A stretch of DNA of 37,441 bases from Actinomyces sp. ICM47 (lineage in GTDB: Bacteria; Actinomycetota; Actinomycetes; Actinomycetales; Actinomycetaceae): contig NZ_ALCA01000037.1 of the NCBI RefSeq assembly GCF_000278725.1, positions 1 to 37,441 on the forward strand. The letters are read 5' to 3'. This document shows positions 10,320 to 22,640 of this stretch, piece after piece. A program made the position numbers and the translations under genes. Position 1 is the first letter of the stretch. Each line of letters starts with the position of its first letter. A model generated the notes under the pieces. That model had not been told where the DNA came from. It ran no database searches and saw only the letters and a list, made by a program, of their open reading frames with translations.

Positions 10320-10362
10320 GATGTCCTCCTTGGGAGTGCGGTGAGTGCGTGGGGATGTCTGA

Positions 10363-11583
10363 TTAGCTGGGGTTCTGTGCGTCGTCAATGGTGATGGCCG
10401 CCGCTGCACGGCGGGCGATGACACGCGATTCCTTGGGCGTCGTGGCGGTGGCCGCGACGACGCCAACGCGGCGGCCAGAACGGCTGATCGGCTTGCCGAA
10501 GATACGAACGATGTCGGCGGTAGCCAAGGCTGTGGCGACACCGCGGTAGGCAGGGGTGTCAATCGCGCGGGTGGACTTGATGACAGCGGAAGCACCCGGA
10601 GAGGCCAGTGCGGTGGAGGTGGGCAGGCCGAGGATCGCGCGCGCGTGCAATTCAAATTCGGACTGTGCCTGCGTCGCCATGGTGACCATGCCCGTGTCGT
10701 GGGGACGCGGAGAGAGTTCGGAGAACCACACGTCGTCGCCACGCACGAAGAATTCGACGCCGAAGAGTCCCAGGCAGGGGCCGTTACCGGCCTGTGCGAG
10801 CGCATCGGTGACGGCCTTGGCCATTGTGCGGGCGCGTTCCAGGGCGGACCCGCTCATGGCCATGGGCTGCCAGGATTCGACGTAGTCGCCACCTTCCTGG
10901 CGGTGCCCGATAGGCGCACAGAAGCTCGTCGTGACCGTGCCCGTTGCGGCATCCCAGGAGCGCACGGTCAGCAGGGTGATCTCGTAGTCGAAGTCGATGC
11001 CTTCCTCGACGATGACGACACCCGTAGTCGCACGCGCGTCCTGCTCGGCGTGAGTCCATGCGGATGTGGCCTGCTCGGGGCCGGTCACGCGGGACTGGCC
11101 ATGCCCGGAGGAGGACATCGTTGGCTTGACGAAAGCTGGGTAGCCGATCTCGTCGAGTGCGGCGGCCAGCTCAGCTGCGCTGTGCGCGAAGCGGAAAGCC
11201 GAGGTGCGCACGCCGGGCAGGGACGCGGCAAGGGTGCGGATGCGCTGGCGGTCCATCGTGGCCTGGACGGCAAAGGCGTTGGGGACGACGCGCACACCGC
11301 GTTCCTCCGAGGCGCTCAAGCAGTCAGTGGCAATGGCCTCCACCTCGGGGACAATGAGGTCGACGTCACTCTCGTCTAGAACGGCGCTCAGGGCAGCCGG
11401 ATCACTCATGTCGAAGACGCGTGACTGGTCCGCGACCTGCATCGCGGGGGCATTGCCGTAGGAGTCACACGCGATGACGGTGCACCCGTAGCGTTGCAGG
11501 GCGATCGTCACCTCCTTGCCGAGTTCGCCAGAACCCAGCAGCAGCACGCGCGCCGGCAACGGCAGGGGAAGCGTCAGTGTCAT
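10363..11583 (-). CDS. purT: Formate-dependent phosphoribosylglycinamide formyltransferase PurT
   Basis: PurT makes formyl-glycinamide ribonucleotide from GAR, formate and ATP, a folate-independent version of the third step of purine synthesis. The 406-residue ATP-grasp protein shows the N-terminal GSGELGKEV (residues 17-25), the ATP-grasp lysine segment FVKPTMSSSGHGQS near residue 150, GVEFFVRGDDVWFSELSPRPHDTGMVT-type metal and nucleotide residues (E and R in ELSPRPHD, about residues 287-294) and a C-terminal PurK/PurT-like domain. Its ATG at 11583 overlaps the uvrC stop as ATGA. No other purine gene is nearby. Its position inside the uvrC-rapZ-yvcK-whiA cluster is unusual. Confidence 0.93.
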   Translation of the reverse strand: MTLTLPLPLPARVLLLGSGELGKEVTIALQRYGCTVIACDSYGNAPAMQVADQSRVFDMSDPAALSAVLDESDVDLIVPEVEAIATDCLSASEERGVRVVPNAFAVQATMDRQRIRTLAASLPGVRTSAFRFAHSAAELAAALDEIGYPAFVKPTMSSSGHGQSRVTGPEQATSAWTHAEQDARATTGVVIVEEGIDFDYEITLLTVRSWDAATGTVTTSFCAPIGHRQEGGDYVESWQPMAMSGSALERARTMAKAVTDALAQAGNGPCLGLFGVEFFVRGDDVWFSELSPRPHDTGMVTMATQAQSEFELHARAILGLPTSTALASPGASAVIKSTRAIDTPAYRGVATALATADIVRIFGKPISRSGRRVGVVAATATTPKESRVIARRAAAAITIDDAQNPS

Positions 11584-13595
11584 GGTGTGTCCTCCCTCGA
11601 CGATGTGACTAGCCTATCGCGGATCGTAGCCGCGAGGGTGGGTCCCACGCCCTTGACCTCGGCAATCTGTTCGACGGAAGCCTCCCGGATCCGCTTGACA
11701 GAGCCGAAATGCTTGAGCAGTGCGGCCTGACGTGCGGGTCCAAGCCCTGGGATGGAATCGAGGACCGAGCGACGCTGCGCCTTCGAGCGGCGCTTGCGAT
11801 GCTTCGTGATCGCAAAGCGGTGTGACTCGTCGCGCAGGTACTGCAGGAGGTAGAGAGCCTCCGAGGTGCGCGGCAGAATGAGCGGGAACTCATCGCCTGG
11901 GATCCATACCTCTTCCAGGCGCTTGGCCAGGCCGACGACGGGCACGTCCGCGCCCACCGCGTCCAGGGCGGCTCGCGCGGCGTTAACCTGAGGCAGGCCG
12001 CCGTCCACAACGACCAAGTCAGGTCGGTAGGAGAAGCGTTTGGGGCGTCCCGTCGTCGCATCGATCGGGCCAGAGGCGTAGGCGACGCCATCCTCATCTT
12101 CCCCATCAACACCGGCTTCCTCAGCGAGGAGGCGAGAGAAGCGGCGGGTGAGGACCTCGTTCATCGCGCTCGTATCGTCGGGGGTTCCGTTGCCGTCCTC
12201 GCCGCGGATGTTGTAGGTGCGATAGGCGTCCTTACGTGGCATACCATCCTCGAAGACGACCATCGAGGCGACCTGGTTTTCTCCGCCCGTGTGCGAGACG
12301 TCGTAGCATTCGATGCGCAGGGGCGCGCTGGGCAGGTCAAGGTTCTCCGCGAGCTGCTCCAGCGCCTTCGAGCGCGCCGTAATGTCACCCGCACGCTTCG
12401 TGCGATGCAGGGCGAGGGCTTGCCGGGCGTTCTCCGTGACCGTCTCCATGAGTTGAGCCTTCGGACCGCGCTTGGGCACGTGCACAGACACGGACGCACC
12501 GCGCGTCTGCCCCAGCCAGCTCGCAATCGTCTCCTGATCCTCGGGCGCGACAGAGACCAGCACTTCGCGTGGAATCGCCGAGGTGGGAGTGTGCGCAACG
12601 TCGTCCACGCTCACGGCCGCCACCTTCATGCCTTTCCCAGCCCCGGCCTCGTCCGGTGACGCAGACGAATACACCTGCTCGAGGAGGCGCGACATGAGGG
12701 CAGCGTCGTCTGCGCCGTCGACGCGCTCGATGACCCAGCCGCGCGTTCCTCGAATGCGCCCGCCGCGCACATGAAAAACATGAACGGCAGCGTCGAGGTC
12801 GTCGCTGACGAGCGCGAACGCATCCGCGTCCGCCCCGTCATCGAGCACCACAGCGTTACGCTCCAGCACCGTGCGCAACGCCAGGACATCGTCACGCAGC
12901 TTCGCCGCACGCTCGAAATTCAGCTCCGCCGAGGCCTGGCGCATCTGCGCCTCCAGGTCGCGAATCACGGGCCCGGTGCGCCCCTCCATGAACTGACACA
13001 GTCCCTCGGCAAGCGCGCGATGCTCCTCCATCGACACGCGACCCACGCACGGGGCCGCGCACTTGTCGATATAGCCGAGCAGACAGGGCCGTCCCTGCGC
13101 CTTCGCGCGCTGAAACACACCCGCCGAACACGAGCGCATCGGGAAGACGCGCAGGAGCTGATCGATCGTCTCGCGAATCGCCCACACTTGCGTGTACGGA
13201 CCGAAATACCGCGAGCCCGCCCGCTTACGCTCGCGGGTCACCTGCACGCGGGGGAAACACTCCCCCATCGACACCGCCAGGTACGGGTAGGACTTGTCGT
13301 CCTTAAACATGACATTGAAGCGCGGATTGAATTCCTTAATCCACGTGAACTCCAGCGTCAGGGCCTCCACCTCGGAACGCACGACGGTCCACTGAACGGC
13401 GCTCGCGGTCGTCACCATTTGCTGGGTGCGCGGGTGCAGATTCGCCAGGTCCTGGAAGTAGTTAGTGAGGCGATTACGCAGGTTTTTGGCCTTGCCGACG
13501 TAGATGACGCGGCCCTGCGGATCTGAGAATCGGTAGACGCCCGGCGAGGTCGGAATGTCCCCCGTGCGGGGCCTGTACGTCGAAGGATCTGCCAC
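11580..13595 (-). CDS. uvrC: Excinuclease ABC subunit C
   Basis: UvrC makes the two incisions around a DNA lesion in nucleotide excision repair, recruited by UvrB. The 671-residue product has the GIY-YIG nuclease domain (GVYRFSD and VIYVGKAKNLRNRL within residues 18-50), a UVR motif that contacts UvrB (ASAELNFERAAKLRDDV near residues 214-230), the RNase H-like domain with ECYDVSHTGG near residue 427, and C-terminal helix-hairpin-helix motifs (SIPGLGPARQAALL and VKGVGPTLAATI). The GTG at 13595 gives MADPSTYRP, the usual actinobacterial N-terminus; the ribosome binding site (GGGA, 2 bases away) is poor. The open frame continues to 14603 but is a shadow of glnA there. It heads the purT-rapZ-yvcK-whiA transcript. 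Confidence 0.95.
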   Translation of the reverse strand: MADPSTYRPRTGDIPTSPGVYRFSDPQGRVIYVGKAKNLRNRLTNYFQDLANLHPRTQQMVTTASAVQWTVVRSEVEALTLEFTWIKEFNPRFNVMFKDDKSYPYLAVSMGECFPRVQVTRERKRAGSRYFGPYTQVWAIRETIDQLLRVFPMRSCSAGVFQRAKAQGRPCLLGYIDKCAAPCVGRVSMEEHRALAEGLCQFMEGRTGPVIRDLEAQMRQASAELNFERAAKLRDDVLALRTVLERNAVVLDDGADADAFALVSDDLDAAVHVFHVRGGRIRGTRGWVIERVDGADDAALMSRLLEQVYSSASPDEAGAGKGMKVAAVSVDDVAHTPTSAIPREVLVSVAPEDQETIASWLGQTRGASVSVHVPKRGPKAQLMETVTENARQALALHRTKRAGDITARSKALEQLAENLDLPSAPLRIECYDVSHTGGENQVASMVVFEDGMPRKDAYRTYNIRGEDGNGTPDDTSAMNEVLTRRFSRLLAEEAGVDGEDEDGVAYASGPIDATTGRPKRFSYRPDLVVVDGGLPQVNAARAALDAVGADVPVVGLAKRLEEVWIPGDEFPLILPRTSEALYLLQYLRDESHRFAITKHRKRRSKAQRRSVLDSIPGLGPARQAALLKHFGSVKRIREASVEQIAEVKGVGPTLAATIRDRLVTSSREDTP

Positions 13596-13709
13596 GATCC
13601 CAGGGTACGAGGCCGGGGCTGGGAGTGCCCGGCACCCACGTTGGGCGTGCTCTATGTCATGAAACCTTTGAATGATGAAACTAAGGCACGCGCGCGCCAC
13701 CCGTAGGCA

Positions 13710-13715
13710 TATACT
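13710..13715 (+). promoter_or_regulatory. Candidate -10 element of glnA
   Basis: TATACT (five of six positions) lies 67 bases before the glnA start. No recognisable -35 is present 16-19 bases upstream, which would fit an activator-dependent promoter. The word ATGAAAC occurs twice upstream, at 13659-13665 and 13675-13681, 16 bases apart; it is a possible regulator site but does not match the GlnR spacing. Confidence 0.45.
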
Positions 13716-13781
13716 GAGCTTGGTTACGAATTGACCGATTCTTGACCATTGAGTACATCTCTCCCACAAAGAAGGACGTTC

Positions 13782-15206
13782 ATGTTCACCTCCACCCAAG
13801 AGGTCGCAGACTTTATCTCCGAGCAGAACATTGAACTCGTCGACGTGCGCTTCTGTGACGTCCCCGGTGTTCAGCAGCACTTTACGATCCCCGTGAGCGA
13901 ATTCCTGGACGCCGCTTTGTCGGACGGACTCATGTTCGACGGCTCCTCGGTGCGCGGATTCACCGCCATCCACGAGTCCGACATGAAGCTCATCCCGGAC
14001 ATCTCCTCCGCCTTCGTCGACCCGTTCCGTGATCGTAAGACCCTGGTCGTCAACTTCTCGATCGTCGACCCCTTCACCGACGAGCCTTTCTCGCGCGATC
14101 CGCGCCAGGTGGCCGCCAAGGCCGAAGCCTACCTGCGCTCGACCGGCATCGCGGACGAGTGCTTCATCGGTGCCGAGGCCGAGTTCTACCTCTTCGATGA
14201 CGTGCGCTACCAGGTCACCCCGCACAACACGTTCTTCTCCGTCGACTCCCCCGAGGCCTACTGGAACACCGGTCGCGCAGAAGAGGGCGGCAACATGGGC
14301 TACAAGGTGGCCATTAAGGGCGGCTATTTCCCCGTTTCCCCCGCCGACAAGTACGCGGACGTGCGCGACGAGATGAGCCGCCTCCTTGAGCAGGTCGGCC
14401 TGACGATCGAGCGCGCCCACCATGAGGTCGGCTCGGGCGGTCAGCAGGAGATCAACTACCGTTTCGCGACTCTGCAGACCGCGGCCGACGACATGATGAA
14501 GTTCAAGTACGTCATCAAGAACGCGGCCCTCGAGTTCGGCCATTCCGCGACCTTCATGCCTAAGCCCCTGTTCGGCGACAACGGCTCGGGCATGCACACG
14601 CACATGTCCCTGTGGAAGAACGGCGAGCCCCTCTTCTACGACGAGCGTGGCTACGGCTCCCTGTCCGACACGGCCCGCTGGTTCATCGGCGGCCTACTGG
14701 AGCACGCCCCCGCGCTGCTTGCCTTCACGAACCCGTCGGTGAATTCTTTCCGCCGCCTGGTGCCCGGCTTCGAGGCCCCGATCAACCTCGTGTACTCGGC
14801 GCGCAACCGCTCCGCATGCATCCGTATCCCCGTGACGGGCACGTCCCCAAAGGCCAAGCGCGTGGAGTACCGCGTGCCGGACCCGAGCGCGAACCCCTAC
14901 CTGGCCTTCTCCGCCTGCCTCATGGCGGGTATCGACGGCATCAAGCGCCGCATCGAGCCGGCAGCTCCCATCGACAAGGACCTCTACGAGCTACCCCCGG
15001 CCGAGTACCAGGACATTGCTAAGCTACCCAGCTCGCTCGAGGCCGCCCTGGACGCACTGCGCGAGGACCACGAGTTCCTCACCGAGGGCGACGTCTTCAC
15101 CCAGGATCTCATCGACACCTGGCTGGACTACAAGGAGACCAACGAGGTCGCCCCGATGCGCGCCTACGTGCACCCCTACGAGTACCAGATGTACTACGAC
15201 CTGTGA
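13782..15206 (+). CDS. glnA: Glutamine synthetase, type I
   Basis: The enzyme makes glutamine from glutamate, ammonia and ATP and is the main ammonia-assimilating step; it works as a cytosolic dodecamer. The 474-residue product shows FDGSSVRGF near residue 51, the metal-binding EAEFYLFD near residue 130, the segment [19 protein letters not shown] near residues 259-277 and NRSACIRIP near residue 342. The C-terminal DKDLYELPP (about residues 398-406) contains the tyrosine that is adenylylated in GSI-beta enzymes, so control by an adenylyltransferase (GlnE) encoded elsewhere is expected. The ATG at 13782 has GAAGGA six bases upstream. It diverges from uvrC and ends at a strong hairpin. Confidence 0.97.
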   Translation: MFTSTQEVADFISEQNIELVDVRFCDVPGVQQHFTIPVSEFLDAALSDGLMFDGSSVRGFTAIHESDMKLIPDISSAFVDPFRDRKTLVVNFSIVDPFTDEPFSRDPRQVAAKAEAYLRSTGIADECFIGAEAEFYLFDDVRYQVTPHNTFFSVDSPEAYWNTGRAEEGGNMGYKVAIKGGYFPVSPADKYADVRDEMSRLLEQVGLTIERAHHEVGSGGQQEINYRFATLQTAADDMMKFKYVIKNAALEFGHSATFMPKPLFGDNGSGMHTHMSLWKNGEPLFYDERGYGSLSDTARWFIGGLLEHAPALLAFTNPSVNSFRRLVPGFEAPINLVYSARNRSACIRIPVTGTSPKAKRVEYRVPDPSANPYLAFSACLMAGIDGIKRRIEPAAPIDKDLYELPPAEYQDIAKLPSSLEAALDALREDHEFLTEGDVFTQDLIDTWLDYKETNEVAPMRAYVHPYEYQMYYDL

Positions 15207-15220
15207 TCTAATCGTCACTT

Positions 15221-15258
15221 GAGCGGCCCCTGCCCCATTTTTGGCGCAGGGGCCGCTC
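15221..15258 (+). terminator. Hairpin terminator after glnA
   Basis: A perfect 13-bp GC-rich stem (15221-15233 with 15246-15258) around a 12-base loop containing TTTTT starts 14 bases after the glnA stop. The tail is not T-rich. It separates glnA from the acyl-CoA synthetase pair. Confidence 0.65.
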
Positions 15259-15322
15259 GTTACCCGATAGACTCACCTCTAGACCTATTGTTCAGTCTTT
15301 GAACCGACATCCGGAGGACATG

Positions 15323-17188
15323 ATGAAGCGCATGCGCGACGGCTCCTACACGATTAAACCGGCCTACAAGGTCGGAGAACACGACATCATCCCCGACATG
15401 CTGGCCAATCGGGCCATCAAGTTCCCGAATCAGGTCGTCGTTGAGCAGCGCTCCTCCGTCGGTGCCACGCGTTCCCTCACTGCAGGCGAGCTCCAGCGCC
15501 AGGTCGAATACACTGCCTGCGGCCTCATTGGCCTCGGCGTCAAGTCAGGTCACGCGGTCGCAATCCTGGCCCCGACCTCGTACGAATGGCTCCTCCTCGA
15601 TCTCGCCCTCCTGTCGATCGGCGCGATCACCGTGCCGATCTATGAGTCCGACTCCGCGTCCCAGATCGAGCACATCCTCACCGACGCCCACGTGACCCGC
15701 GTCTTCACGGCCACCACCCAGCAAGCCGAGCTCGTGCGCTCGGTCCGCCCCTCGTTCACCCTCGCCGTCGACTCCTTCGATCAGGGAGCCATTCGTAAGA
15801 TCGCGCGCGCCGCAACCGACGTGACCATCAAGGACGTCGAGAAGCGCCGTGCCGCCGTGTCCTCTTCCGACATCGCGACCATTATCTACACGTCCGGCAC
15901 GACCGGGAACCCCAAGGGCGTGGCTCTCACCCACGCGAACTTCATTGCGACCAGTGAAGGTGCGCGCCAGGTGCTCGGCGATGTCATCGACTCTCCCGAG
16001 ACCCGGCTCCTGCTCTTCCTGCCCGTCGCGCACGTGCTCGCCCGCCTTGTCATGCACGTCATCCTCTCCGGTCGAGGCGTGCTCGGTTTCTCCCCCAACA
16101 TCAAGAACCTGCTGCCAGATATCAAGGCTTTCAAGCCCTCCGTGCTCCTCGTCGTGCCGCGCGTCCTGGAGAAGGTTTACAACGCGGCCTCCTCCAAGGC
16201 GGGCGGCGGCATCAAGGGGCGCATGTTCGCGTGGAGCGCCAAGCAGGCCCGCGCCTATTCTCTCGCTTCGGAGAAGACGTTTGGCCCAGGTCCCTTCAAG
16301 AAAATCCGCCACGGCATCGCCGACGCGCTCGTCTTGAAGAAGATCCGCTCGATCCTCGGCCCTAACCTGCGCTACATCGTCTCCGGCGGCGCCCCTCTGG
16401 CCACCGATCTTGCCCACTTCTACGCGGGCATGGGTATCACGCTGATCCAGGGCTACGGCCTGAGTGAGACGACCGGCCCGATCGCTGTCCAGCACATCGG
16501 CAAGAACCCCGTCGGCGGCGTTGGCCTGCCCCTGCCCGGTAACTTCATCAAGATCGCCAAGGACGGCGAAATCCTCGTGCGTGGCCAGTCCGTCATGCCC
16601 GGCTACTACCACCTGCCCGAGCAGACCGCCGAGGTTATGCCCGACGGCAAGTGGTTCCACACGGGTGACCTGGGTTCGATCGACCGCAAGGGCCAGCTGA
16701 CCATCACGGGCCGCAAGAAGGAACTCATCGTGACGGCGGGCGGCAAGAACGTCTCCCCCGAGGTCCTCGAGGATTCTCTGGCCACTCATCCCCTCATCGC
16801 CAACGTCATCGTGGTGGGCGACCAGCGCCCCTACGTCGGCGCCCTCTTCACCCTCGACGCCGACATGCTGCCCGACTGGCTGGCCAAGCACGGCCTGCCG
16901 CAGTGCTCGCCCACCGAGGCCGCCGAGCTGCCGGCGGTCCGCGAGTCCCTAGAGAAGGCCGTTGAGCGCGCCAACAAGGCCGTCTCCCGCGCCGAATCGA
17001 TCCGCAAGTTCCGCATCATCGACGCTACCTTCACCGTTGAAAACGGCTACGTCACACCGTCGATGAAGCTGCGCCGCCGCAAGGTGCTGGCCGACTACGC
17101 CTACGAGGTCGACGCCCTCTACGGCGGCCCAGTCTCCGCGCAGCCTGCGAAGAAGCGTGGCTTCTTCGCTCGCTTCACAAAGAACTGA
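15323..17188 (+). CDS. Long-chain fatty acid--CoA ligase (AMP-binding), paralogue 1
   Basis: Members of this family activate fatty acids with ATP to acyl-adenylate and then acyl-CoA at the membrane face. The 621-residue product has the phosphate-binding motif IYTSGTTGNPKGVALTH near residues 192-208, the GYGLSETTGP motif near residue 378, HTGDLGSID near residue 446 and GRKKELIVTAGGKNVSPE near residue 463, in the expected order. The ATG at 15323 is chosen because GGAGG (15313-15317) lies five bases upstream; ATG 15320 and a TTG at 15299 are also in frame. The next gene is a close paralogue that begins 44 bases later, so the two are probably one transcript. Substrate chain length cannot be read from the sequence. 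Confidence 0.9.
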   Translation: MKRMRDGSYTIKPAYKVGEHDIIPDMLANRAIKFPNQVVVEQRSSVGATRSLTAGELQRQVEYTACGLIGLGVKSGHAVAILAPTSYEWLLLDLALLSIGAITVPIYESDSASQIEHILTDAHVTRVFTATTQQAELVRSVRPSFTLAVDSFDQGAIRKIARAATDVTIKDVEKRRAAVSSSDIATIIYTSGTTGNPKGVALTHANFIATSEGARQVLGDVIDSPETRLLLFLPVAHVLARLVMHVILSGRGVLGFSPNIKNLLPDIKAFKPSVLLVVPRVLEKVYNAASSKAGGGIKGRMFAWSAKQARAYSLASEKTFGPGPFKKIRHGIADALVLKKIRSILGPNLRYIVSGGAPLATDLAHFYAGMGITLIQGYGLSETTGPIAVQHIGKNPVGGVGLPLPGNFIKIAKDGEILVRGQSVMPGYYHLPEQTAEVMPDGKWFHTGDLGSIDRKGQLTITGRKKELIVTAGGKNVSPEVLEDSLATHPLIANVIVVGDQRPYVGALFTLDADMLPDWLAKHGLPQCSPTEAAELPAVRESLEKAVERANKAVSRAESIRKFRIIDATFTVENGYVTPSMKLRRRKVLADYAYEVDALYGGPVSAQPAKKRGFFARFTKN

Positions 17189-17232
17189 TCCCCCACACAA
17201 GCGGCATACATTCACCCCACGAAAGGACCGCA

Positions 17233-19158
17233 ATGACGGTACGTAGGCTCGCCGATGGCTCATGGGAGTCGATTGCGACGCGAGAAGCCACCGAGGATAT
17301 GAACCTCCCGAAGATGCTGCACCAGCGCGTGGAGCGCCACCCCGGCCAGTTCGCGATCGAGCGTCGCTCGAACGTGGGTGCCTGGCGCAAGGTGACGATG
17401 GAGAGCTTCCTGGCGGAAGTGGATTCCATCGCGCGCGGCCTCATCGGCATCGGCCTCGAGCCGGGTGACCACCTCGCGATTTTGGCTCCCACCTCCTACG
17501 AGTGGGCCCTCATTGACGTGGCTACCTTGTCCTGCGGTGCGATCACCGTGCCGATCTACGAGACGGACTCGGCCCAGCAGATCGCGCACATCCTGGCCGA
17601 CGCAGACGTGCGCATCGTCATCACGGCGACCACGCAGCAGGCCGAGCTGGTGGAGTCCGTGCGCACGGAGGAGGTCCGCTATGTCTTCTCCCTTGATCGG
17701 GGTGCCGAGCGTGTCCTGACGAGTGCCGCGCGGGGCGTGAGCGTCGAACAGGTGCGCGCGCGTACCAACGCCGTGACGCTCAGCGACGAGGCGACGATCA
17801 TCTACACGTCGGGCACGACCGGCATGCCCAAGGGTGTGGTCCTCACGCACGGGAACTTTATTTCACCGATGCTGCAGGCTTACGACTTCCTGCCCGTCCT
17901 CATCAACGACCCGAAGTCGCGCTCCCTGCTCTTCCTGCCGGTCGCCCACGTGCTCGCGCGATTCGTCATGTACTGCCTGCTCGCAGGCCAGGGCATCACC
18001 GCGTTCTCTCCGGACACCCGCAACCTGGTCGACGACATCGCGACGTTGAAGCCGACGATGCTCCTTGTTGTTCCGCGCGTCATGGAGAAGGTCTACAACG
18101 CGGCCGCTGCTAAGGCGGGCGGCGGCATGAAGGGCCGTATGTTCGCGTGGGCCGCCAAGCAGGCGCGTGCCCTGTCCAAGGCCACCGCCTACGTGGATTC
18201 TCCTCTGCCCGAGTCGGCGGTCGCCGGACCCGGTCCGGACACGACGCCCATCCCGGATGCCTCGGCAATGCCCTCCCCCGGTCCTTCTGCTGCCCTCAAG
18301 CTGCGCGGTCGCATCGCGGATGCCCTTGTTCTGTCGAAGGTACGGGCGATCCTCGGCCCGAACCTGCACACAATCATCTCGGGCGGCGCTCCCCTGGCTC
18401 TCGACCTGGCGAACTTCTATCGTGGCCTGGGCATCACCCTCCTGCAGGGCTACGGCCTGTCCGAGACGACCGGTCCGATCTCCGTGGAGACGCCACAGGA
18501 TTTCCCTCCGGACTCGGTAGGCTTCCCCTGGCCGGGCAACCAGATGATGATCGCCCCTGACGGCGAGCTCCTCGTGCGCGGCATCTCCGTGTCGAAGGGA
18601 TACCATAACCTGCCCGAGGCCACGGCTGAGGCCTTCGTCGACGGCTGGTTCAAGACGGGTGACCTCGCCTCCATCGACGACCGTGGCCACCTGCGCATCA
18701 CGGGACGCAAGAAAGAACTCATCGTCACCGCGGGCGGTAAGAACGTGTCCCCCGAGATCCTCGAAGAGTCCCTCTCGACGCACCCACTCATCGCGAACAT
18801 CATCGTCGTCGGTGACAACCGCCCCTACATCGGCGCGCTCATCGCGCTGGACACGGAGATGCTGCCTGAGTGGCTGGCCACTCACGGTCTGCCCGTCGTG
18901 GACGCGGCACAGGCGGCGAACCTGCCCGAGGTGCGTGAGTCCTTGGAGAAGGCAATCGCCCGCGCCAACAAGGCGGTGTCGCGAGCCGAGTCGATCCGCC
19001 GTTACCGCATCGTCAATGCGGCCTTCACCGTGGAGAACGGCTACATGACGCCCTCCCTCAAGCTCAAGCGCCGCCGCGTCCTAGCCGACTACGCCGACGA
19101 GGTCGACGCCCTCTACGCGTCCGGCGAGGCCGCGAAGACCCAGAAGAACCAGGAGTAG
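17233..19158 (+). CDS. Long-chain fatty acid--CoA ligase (AMP-binding), paralogue 2
   Basis: This is a full-length paralogue of the preceding acyl-CoA synthetase, 641 residues, alignable end to end. It keeps IYTSGTTGMPKGVVLTH near residue 192, GYGLSETTGP near residue 405, KTGDLASIDD near residue 473 and GRKKELIVTAGGKNVSPE near residue 489. It differs by a Pro/Ala/Ser-rich insert at about residues 315-352 (includes SAMPSPGPSAA), where the first copy has only a short linker. The ATG at 17233 has GAAAGGA about six bases upstream. The tandem arrangement points to local duplication followed by divergence. Both copies end at the same bidirectional hairpin. Confidence 0.9.
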   Translation: MTVRRLADGSWESIATREATEDMNLPKMLHQRVERHPGQFAIERRSNVGAWRKVTMESFLAEVDSIARGLIGIGLEPGDHLAILAPTSYEWALIDVATLSCGAITVPIYETDSAQQIAHILADADVRIVITATTQQAELVESVRTEEVRYVFSLDRGAERVLTSAARGVSVEQVRARTNAVTLSDEATIIYTSGTTGMPKGVVLTHGNFISPMLQAYDFLPVLINDPKSRSLLFLPVAHVLARFVMYCLLAGQGITAFSPDTRNLVDDIATLKPTMLLVVPRVMEKVYNAAAAKAGGGMKGRMFAWAAKQARALSKATAYVDSPLPESAVAGPGPDTTPIPDASAMPSPGPSAALKLRGRIADALVLSKVRAILGPNLHTIISGGAPLALDLANFYRGLGITLLQGYGLSETTGPISVETPQDFPPDSVGFPWPGNQMMIAPDGELLVRGISVSKGYHNLPEATAEAFVDGWFKTGDLASIDDRGHLRITGRKKELIVTAGGKNVSPEILEESLSTHPLIANIIVVGDNRPYIGALIALDTEMLPEWLATHGLPVVDAAQAANLPEVRESLEKAIARANKAVSRAESIRRYRIVNAAFTVENGYMTPSLKLKRRRVLADYADEVDALYASGEAAKTQKNQE

Positions 19159-19184
19159 CCCGCCCGCCCGGGAGCACCCACTGT

Positions 19185-19234
19185 GCGACTCGGCCCCGGC
19201 CTCGTCACCATGAACGAGGTCGGGGCCGAGTCGC
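19185..19234. terminator. Bidirectional terminator between convergent genes
   Basis: A stem of about 21 bp with one G-T pair (19185-19205 with 19214-19234) and an 8-base loop fills the space between the second acyl-CoA synthetase (plus) and the membrane protein gene (minus). It can end both transcripts. Confidence 0.75.
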
Positions 19235-19248
19235 GCGCGAGGACTCCC

Positions 19249-19743
19249 CTAGTCGGCGGTGTTGCGTCCCACGACGAAGGCACCGAACAACGCGAGAAGG
19301 ACCGCCACGCCTATGACGGGCAGCGGAATCCAGAACAGCGTGCGCCGGGTAATCTCCAGAGCGGCCGAGACGAGAATACCGACAAGCAGGAGGGTGTGGA
19401 AGGCGCGAGACCACAGGAAGCCATCGCTGTCGCCGCTCCACAACATGAACAGCGACATGATCACGCATACAGCGACGACCGCATAGATCGCGATGACCGT
19501 GCCCAGCTGCCACACGTGACGGGCCTCCGCCTGGCCGAGCACACACAGGCTCAGGTTGCCCAGGCCAGCGACAAACCCGCAAGACAGGCCGTAGACGCGG
19601 CTGCGTCCGGCCGAGCGGGCCGCGAGCGCCTTAAGCGTGAGAGAGCCGGCCACGACCATGAGGGCAATCACCAGCAGGTGAACCCAGGAGGGCCAGTAGT
19701 AGGCGAAGCCGTACAAACCGTAAGCGGGGAGCATGAGGCTCAT
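19249..19743 (-). CDS. Small multi-pass membrane protein of unknown function
   Basis: The gene was not recognised. The 164-residue product is mostly hydrophobic, with about five predicted membrane segments (roughly residues 12-38, 50-72, 78-104, 111-131 and 137-158) and short charged loops; a WSGDSDGF loop sits near residue 102. It starts 11 bases after the uvrA stop on the same strand, so it is probably read from the uvrA transcript. ATG 19743 has no spacing from its AGGA; the in-frame ATG at 19734 has AGGA eight bases upstream and may be the true start. Codon use resembles its neighbours, with high GC at third positions. No enzyme or transporter motif is visible. Confidence 0.8.
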   Translation of the reverse strand: MSLMLPAYGLYGFAYYWPSWVHLLVIALMVVAGSLTLKALAARSAGRSRVYGLSCGFVAGLGNLSLCVLGQAEARHVWQLGTVIAIYAVVAVCVIMSLFMLWSGDSDGFLWSRAFHTLLLVGILVSAALEITRRTLFWIPLPVIGVAVLLALFGAFVVGRNTAD

Positions 19744-19754
19744 CCTAGCGGTTC

Positions 19755-22619
<2,865 letters not shown>

Positions 22620-22640
22620 CCTTTGATCCTATCCGTCCCC

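Noticed and set aside
13659..13740. GlnR box upstream of glnA
   Set aside because: No GTnAC-N6-GAAAC spacing was found; only the unexplained ATGAAAC repeat is reported.
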